Shown here: piece after piece, positions 17,401-21,047 of the stretch
Numbering within the stretch: the stretch's first letter is position 1
Layout: each line of letters opens with the position of its first letter
Source of the DNA: an uncultured Prevotella sp.
GTDB taxonomy: Bacteria > Bacteroidota > Bacteroidia > Bacteroidales > Bacteroidaceae
Direction: 5' to 3'
DNA length: 21,047 nucleotides
Assembly (NCBI GenBank): GCA_934230685.1
Contig: CAKQFF010000019.1
Coordinates: 1-21,047 of the forward strand
The notes under the pieces: model-generated
Told to the model about the DNA's origin: nothing
The model's database searches: none
What the model saw: the letters and a program-made list of their open reading frames with translations, nothing else
Translations under genes and position numbers: made by a program

Positions 17401-17596
17401 CGACAACAGTACCTTTCACTACACCATTGGCATCCTGTGCCAAACTTTCCGTCAGACGGTTAGCCGAACCGGCAGGCGAGGCTGGAGCCTTGTCTGCTGC
17501 ATAGCCAACCATCGACATGGAAGCGACGAGCGACAACGCAGCTACGCTTCGCTTGCCCATCATCTTCTCAACGATTTGATTGATGTTAGATTTCAT
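14489..17596 (-). CDS. SusC/RagA-family TonB-dependent outer-membrane transporter
   Basis: Imports oligosaccharides across the outer membrane using TonB energy. It has 1035 residues, normal for SusC. A signal peptide (MMGKRSVAALSLVASMSMV) ends near AADKA. A carboxypeptidase-regulatory-like domain spans about 58-130 (VVKGTVVDKQGEPLIGVSVK, YMGYAPLKAKAKV). The TonB box region is near VLSDVVVTALGI. The plug has NSLSGKVAGVNI, MRGPKSI, ALYVIDGVPINNR and SVLSGPAAAALYGSAAAQGVIMITTKKG. The beta barrel runs to the terminal aromatic ending SLGFSVKVNF, as outer-membrane insertion requires. It heads the operon. ATG at 17596 was used; starts at M12 or M13 would also leave a normal signal peptide. A predicted promoter lies about 150 bases upstream. 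Confidence 0.97.
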   Translation of the reverse strand: MKSNINQIVEKMMGKRSVAALSLVASMSMVGYAADKAPASPAGSANRLTESLAQDANGVVKGTVVDKQGEPLIGVSVKVVGTKEVTVTDIDGNFTIKARPGQELELSYMGYAPLKAKAKVGQMDLTMQEDTQVLSDVVVTALGIKRSEKALSYNVQKMGGENLNEVKNANFMNSLSGKVAGVNINASSAGMGGATRVVMRGPKSISQSNQALYVIDGVPINNRNNGSESSSIFAPQPGGEGISDINPEDIESISVLSGPAAAALYGSAAAQGVIMITTKKGKEGRVNVAISHSSQFSRPFVHPEFQNSYLNRPGEVKSWGEKAESAYGSYDPMDFFNTGSNIQNNVAITAGSDKNQTYLSLGSTNADGIITNNSYDRYNVTFRNSTSMLDDKLTLDFSFNYIKERDKNLMAQGQYFNPLPALYLFPRGESFDAVRTFEIWNASRGIYEQNWNFGNALQMQNPYWIAKRMNRTNDRTRYMLSGSIKYKITDWLDVTGRLRWDDTRSKAEDKRYASTIDLFAHSKYGFYAYNNAADRNLYGDIMANVNKTMGDYSVGANVGVSLSRTHYSQHGYQGGLKAPSNVFTPNAIDYGQVTNDNRPIYAENRHSINSAFANVELGWRSMLYLTLTGRNDWDSALAGTTHESFFYPSVGMSAVISQMAKMPEWINYLKVRGSWASVGSAISPNISSGARYEYNPASGTYKTVTYKFPKTFYPERTNSWEAGLTARFLNNSLTLDVTLYQSNTKKQTFLRSITAGEGYDREYIQTGNVRNQGIELSLGYNKTWGDFTWNPTFTFSANRNKIITLFDDVAESDNYLKQGGLNGCDIILKEGGTMGDVYMSTDFARDAEGNILIDNGKVKQVNLDNPQYRGSVLPKANLGFSNEFSWKGLNLGFLITARLGGICMSQTQAILDNYGVSKASAVARDNGGIPVNTGKISAENYYSVVGGDNPIWSEYIYSATNVRLQEAHISYTLPRSIVGKMGVTLGLTASNLFMIYNKAPFDPESTASTGTYYQGFDYFMQPSLRSLGFSVKVNF

Positions 17597-17642
17597 TGCT
17601 ATTGATAATTGTTATAAGATTGTTTCTTGTAAATTAGGGGTG

Positions 17643-17673
17643 TTTTACACAAAGTATATTGTATATTTTACAC
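17643..17673. repeat. Two TTTTACAC direct repeats in the SusC leader
   Basis: TTTTACAC is at 17643-17650 and 17666-17673, 23 bases apart (about two helical turns), between the predicted transcription start and the SusC ATG. This could be a protein-binding pair or chance in AT-rich DNA. Confidence 0.35.
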
Positions 17674-17742
17674 TTTTGTTGTTGCCTTATCTGAATTATT
17701 TTAGAATTTAGGCGGTATGATTGTTCTTTGTTTTAGTAACTG

Positions 17743-17773
17743 CAAAAGTACAAATATTCCATGTAACAAACAA
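17743..17773 (-). promoter_or_regulatory. Predicted promoter of the SusC operon
   Basis: On the - strand TACTTTTG (17750-17743) matches the -7 box TAnnTTTG. With a 20-base spacer, the -33 position holds TTG (17773-17771); a full TTTG is present but only 16 bases away. Transcription would start near 17736, giving a leader of about 140 bases. The same box with the same flank (CAAAAGTACAA on the + strand) precedes the histidine kinase. Confidence 0.55.
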
Positions 17774-17982
17774 TACGTTTAACGATTTTTTAACTCCGAA
17801 ACCACTCGACAGTATATAATACAATAGGATTATTGAACTATTGGATTTTAAAAACACAACAATATTATTTGATTCATTTGGCTAAATTTCTAACATCTTT
17901 TAGAGCCCTCATTCAGTTGGATTAAAAATGTTGGACGGGACTTGCACCCATTAGAATAAGCTCGTGCCGAGCATACAAAGAA
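17774..17982. other. AT-rich intergenic stretch without a recognised gene
   Basis: No coding potential is seen. Near its right end, read on the - strand, are the small hairpin GCTCG-GCA-CGAGC (17972-17960) and GGG-TGCAAGT-CCC (17950-17938), which resembles a tRNA T-arm. No matching acceptor 5' strand or 7-base anticodon loop is found, so it is not called a tRNA. Confidence 0.5.
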
Positions 17983-18017
17983 AGCGCCTTGCAGATGCAT
18001 TTGCATTGCAAGGCGCT
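17983..18017 (-). terminator. Terminator after the small acidic ORF
   Basis: A perfect 11-bp stem, AGCGCCTTGCA (17983-17993) with TGCAAGGCGCT (18007-18017), continues by five more pairs after one bulged base. Read on the - strand it is followed by TTTCTTTG. It lies 41 bases after the small ORF, and on the - strand would end the transcript of the surface-protein gene pair before susC. Confidence 0.75.
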
Positions 18018-18058
18018 CAACTACAATCAAAAATTATAATGTATTATCTATATAGAAT

Positions 18059-18223
18059 TTAGAATTCATATTCTCCATTTTCCTCTTCTTCCAGAACGCT
18101 GAATCCATTGTTTTCGTCGCCATCAGGAGTCCAGCCACGGTCACTTCCAATGCTTCCAGCCATTATCTGTAAAGGCTCCATCACGATAACGCTAATCTTT
18201 GGAGTCACATATTGCTTCTTCAT
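18059..18223 (-). CDS. Small acidic protein (54 residues) downstream of the large surface protein
   Basis: An intact ORF of 54 residues with ATG at 18223 and TAA at 18059. It begins MKKQYVTPKISVIVMEP, continues LQIMAGSIGSDRGW, and ends in a very acidic tail (EEEENGEYEF). The start is seven bases after the stop of the upstream surface-protein gene, and a terminator follows, so the two are very likely co-transcribed. The N-terminal pattern MKKxYxxPxxxVxxME...AGS resembles many short, unannotated proteins I recall from Prevotella and Bacteroides. Their function is unknown to me. The first half could act as a leader with AGS as a processing point, which makes a secreted or modified peptide conceivable. 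No modification enzyme is in view. Coding status is supported by placement and start pattern, not by a known domain. Confidence 0.75.
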   Translation of the reverse strand: MKKQYVTPKISVIVMEPLQIMAGSIGSDRGWTPDGDENNGFSVLEEEENGEYEF

Positions 18224-18230
18224 ATTATTA

Positions 18231-21047
18231 TTATTTATTTACTACTACTTTTTTGTTGTTAACTATATACACACCCTTCGGCAACTTATCGACGTTGCTG
18301 GTGTTCATACGCACACCGCCAAGATTGTAGATGCCGGTGTTTGCATTCTGCTTGTCCTCCTCAATCACATGGATGCCAGTTGTACCATCTATGCCGTTTC
18401 CATCCAGCGAGAACATCAACATTCTGCCCGTGTGCATTTCCTCCTTAAGCCAGCAACGATAAGCTTTCACATCGTGCGGCTTAATAGTGTGAATCAAGTC
18501 GCCCTTGCTGAACATATAAGAATCCGCTGATACCGTAGTCGGATTGCTGTACGAACCGGTGTAGGTCATGCCTCCGCCATTTACTGTGTGTGTCAATTCG
18601 GATGTCTGGTCATCGTAGTTTATGCCATTGGCTACATATACAGGACCGTCGAGAGTCTCCGTAACACCGTTGATAGTGTATGAATAGTTGCCGAGCGGCT
18701 CCTTAGTAGGATATATTATATAAGGTGTATTCTTATGCAGTACTACGCCATCAGCGGCTACGTCTACTGTAGAGAACTTTATCCAGTTGTTCTCCAAACG
18801 GTCGAACTCTGCCATCTGTACACCCTCACCGAAGGCTTCCTTCACCTGAGCAGCTGTCATATCAATGGGGAGGATAATAGAGTTCCAACCCTTGTTGTTG
18901 TTGTTAGCATTCTTGGTGAATGTACGGTGCAACAGCATCTTGGCACCAGTGTATGACTTGGTAACTGCAAGAGTCTTGTCCTCATCGAGAACCAGCAGAT
19001 CGTCTGATCCGTTGATTGTTCCATCATCATTCATGTCAGTGCGCAGAGCGAAGCCCTTAATCTGAAGATTCTCAAGAGCCGACAGCACCTTAATAGGTGT
19101 GATACGAACCTGATTGAACGACTTGGTTGGATTGAGTACGGCATAGCTGTCGCCCTTATTGCCAATAACATCAGCACCAAGAACCTTCCAATCTGTCAGT
19201 TCTTCCTGCTCTTTACCATCGAGATAGGTGGTCAACTTAAGGCCTTCGCCAAGACTTGCACCCAATCCTAAAGCCAGATTCTGGGTAACCATAACAAGCT
19301 GCTGTCCCTTATCAACTACTTTACCCATATTGACAGAGATTTTGGCGCCACCCAAGTCTACGCCCAAAGGTAGAGTCAGGTATGTATCCATTGAGTCGTC
19401 AATCAAGTTGCCCAACTCATTGTAGCCATTGCCAATGTTGGCGACATGGAACATCTTAGTGTTAGCAAAGTCGATGGATGCATTGGTGTTATTTGTAGAT
19501 ACCACCTGAGCACCATAGACCGGATTGGTTGTAGCATTGTCTGCCTCAGCATCGGCAACATACGCATAGTAGATATTGAGCTGTGAGAGGTCGGCAGAAA
19601 GAACGCCTGTGTTATAAAGTACAATCTCATCAAACACACAGCCCGCAGGCACTTCAACGTTCAGACACATCTTGCGAGTTTCCTCTTTACCGATAAGCCC
19701 GGCTGAGATGGCATCCCAATGGGTTGTTACATCTCCAGTCACTTCATTGCCTTTATTGTAGAGCTTGATGTTGTAGAGCTTAAGCACATTAGCATCGAGT
19801 CCGGTAGCCTTGGTAGATACCACAAAACCTACCTTCATCTTGCCATTGAAAGCTCTTGTATTGCCATTCAAACCATCAGCAAAGTTAGAGCCATCAGCAG
19901 TCTTGATGCCAACGAGACCCTTGTTGGCTGCCAATTCAACGCCTGGCTGACGGTATGTGAAGTCGTTGAGTGAAGTTGTAAGTATGGCAGTTCTGTTCTT
20001 CATTCCATCGAATATCTGAAGCAAACCACCGCCAAGCTTATCGCTCAACACGTATTTAGACTCACCATCCTTATTAACAAGGATATTCACTCCGTGTTCC
20101 TCCGCAACATATGTGGGAGCATAGTTGAGGGTTGTCTCTTCAAAGCAACCATCCGCAGCTGTTGCACGGAAAACATACTTGCCAGGAAGAGATAAATTGG
20201 TTACCAAGCCTGTGGCATCTACAGAAACATCAGCAGCACCCTCAGGATGGCTCTGTACAGACCATGTCACATCAACATCCTTATTGTGCTGCAACTGGAA
20301 CTGATTGACACTTCCTGATACATCGCGGCTTGATGTGGCATTGATTGGGCAATGATGGGTAGCTGCATCGGGAGCCATGCGTACAAAGGCGTAGTTGACA
20401 TATATCGCACCCAAATTAACATTTACTCCTCCAAAAAAAATCTTCACAGCAGAGAATGCATCAGGAGCCTTCATAACGACTTCTGAATTTTTCTTGGAAC
20501 CAACAAGGCCAAGATTCAAAACTGTACCAGAGATTGTTTGACTTGTAATTTGTTTTCCGTCCTTATTATAAAACTCAAGACTAATAGTAGAGCCTAAACC
20601 TATATCCAGAAGCTGTGTCATGCCATATTTGAATCCCACTTCTGTACCAGCAGGAAAAGCCTCCTTATTATCAGACGAAGTGGCAGTAACTTTAGCAGGA
20701 ACTGAAACAATCAAACTTTGTACTGTAAAATTGTCAGTAAAGTCAGCATTGATAAGGTTACCACCCAATGTATTTGCACTCAATTTAAAACTTCCACGGT
20801 TTTGTTCTTGAGCGTACTTCGTAATACCATTTTCCTTGTTGTTGGTAATAGTATACTCACGAGCCTTGCCTACAAATGCATACTTGATGTTTATAGCAGA
20901 GCCCAACTTGGCATCAACTCCACACTGAACGAGCTTGATTTCATCGAAATTGCCAGGAGCAGTAGCCATATACAATTTGTTTACCTGATCTGAACCAGGG
21001 AATGTCAACAGCGACAGTCCAAGACCAGTGACAGACTTACCGGTAGA
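18231..21047 (-). CDS. Large modular, probably secreted or surface protein (5' end outside window)
   Basis: The frame is open to the window edge, giving 938 residues without the N-terminus. At least three related beta-rich modules end in similar strands: FDEIKLVQCGVDAKLGSAIN, then IKYAFV; FSAVKIFFGGVNVNLGAIYV, then NYAFV; and FDEIVLYNTGVLSADLSQLN, then IYYAYV. A fourth, more divergent copy (NQVRITPIKVLSALENLQIK) follows. Between the second and third modules is an Ig-like stretch (VDVTWSVQSHPEGAADVSVD to KYVFRATAADGC). Near residue 670, DMNDDGTINGSDD resembles a calcium-binding dockerin loop. The final 50 residues (TGIYNLGGVRM, then KLPKGVYIVNNKKVVV) match a C-terminal tail common on Bacteroidales exported proteins and similar to type IX secretion sorting domains. 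An adhesin or matrix-binding role is a guess. No enzyme motif is seen. Confidence 0.8.
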   Translation of the reverse strand, partial: STGKSVTGLGLSLLTFPGSDQVNKLYMATAPGNFDEIKLVQCGVDAKLGSAINIKYAFVGKAREYTITNNKENGITKYAQEQNRGSFKLSANTLGGNLINADFTDNFTVQSLIVSVPAKVTATSSDNKEAFPAGTEVGFKYGMTQLLDIGLGSTISLEFYNKDGKQITSQTISGTVLNLGLVGSKKNSEVVMKAPDAFSAVKIFFGGVNVNLGAIYVNYAFVRMAPDAATHHCPINATSSRDVSGSVNQFQLQHNKDVDVTWSVQSHPEGAADVSVDATGLVTNLSLPGKYVFRATAADGCFEETTLNYAPTYVAEEHGVNILVNKDGESKYVLSDKLGGGLLQIFDGMKNRTAILTTSLNDFTYRQPGVELAANKGLVGIKTADGSNFADGLNGNTRAFNGKMKVGFVVSTKATGLDANVLKLYNIKLYNKGNEVTGDVTTHWDAISAGLIGKEETRKMCLNVEVPAGCVFDEIVLYNTGVLSADLSQLNIYYAYVADAEADNATTNPVYGAQVVSTNNTNASIDFANTKMFHVANIGNGYNELGNLIDDSMDTYLTLPLGVDLGGAKISVNMGKVVDKGQQLVMVTQNLALGLGASLGEGLKLTTYLDGKEQEELTDWKVLGADVIGNKGDSYAVLNPTKSFNQVRITPIKVLSALENLQIKGFALRTDMNDDGTINGSDDLLVLDEDKTLAVTKSYTGAKMLLHRTFTKNANNNNKGWNSIILPIDMTAAQVKEAFGEGVQMAEFDRLENNWIKFSTVDVAADGVVLHKNTPYIIYPTKEPLGNYSYTINGVTETLDGPVYVANGINYDDQTSELTHTVNGGGMTYTGSYSNPTTVSADSYMFSKGDLIHTIKPHDVKAYRCWLKEEMHTGRMLMFSLDGNGIDGTTGIHVIEEDKQNANTGIYNLGGVRMNTSNVDKLPKGVYIVNNKKVVVNK

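Noticed and set aside
17938..18020. Possible tRNA gene on the - strand
   Set aside because: Only a T-arm-like element is present: no acceptor 5' strand, no D-arm and no 7-base anticodon loop.

Overview
The window looks like a chromosomal segment of a Bacteroidales bacterium, probably Prevotellaceae or Bacteroidaceae. The evidence is a SusC/SusD pair with DUF1735 lipoproteins, promoters of the TTTG-N20-TAnnTTTG type, starts without clear Shine-Dalgarno sequences, a DUF3467 protein, and a surface protein with a LPKGVYIV-type C-terminal tail. Both window ends cut a gene.

Positions 1-3620 carry nitrogen assimilation genes on the + strand: the 3' part of gltB, complete gltD, and a rho-independent terminator. 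A 572-base intergenic region follows, rich in hairpins and short repeats. Positions 4094-6183 (- strand) hold an orphan PAS-histidine kinase and a DUF3467 protein with a strong predicted promoter. Positions 6392-9188 hold a BASS/SBF-like membrane transporter (+) converging on an RluA-type pseudouridine synthase (-). Both are visibly altered by 7-base-period repeats. A 5'-truncated PD-(D/E)XK nuclease remnant follows.

Positions 9516-17773 (- strand) form a compact polysaccharide utilization locus, transcribed SusC, SusD, GH18, DUF1735-LamG, DUF1735-F5/8C, with a predicted promoter upstream of SusC and a strong terminator at its end. By family knowledge, GH18 enzymes with this gene company act as endo-beta-N-acetylglucosaminidases that release N-glycans at the cell surface. 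The lipoproteins would bind glycan and SusCD would import it. No regulator and no exo-glycosidases are in view, so the locus looks like the surface 'cut and import' part of a larger pathway.

Positions 17983-21047 (- strand) hold a large, multi-module, probably secreted or surface protein (5' end outside the window). Seven bases after its stop comes a 54-residue acidic ORF, then a terminator. This pair, and the spread of heptamer repeats into coding sequence, are the least expected parts of the window.
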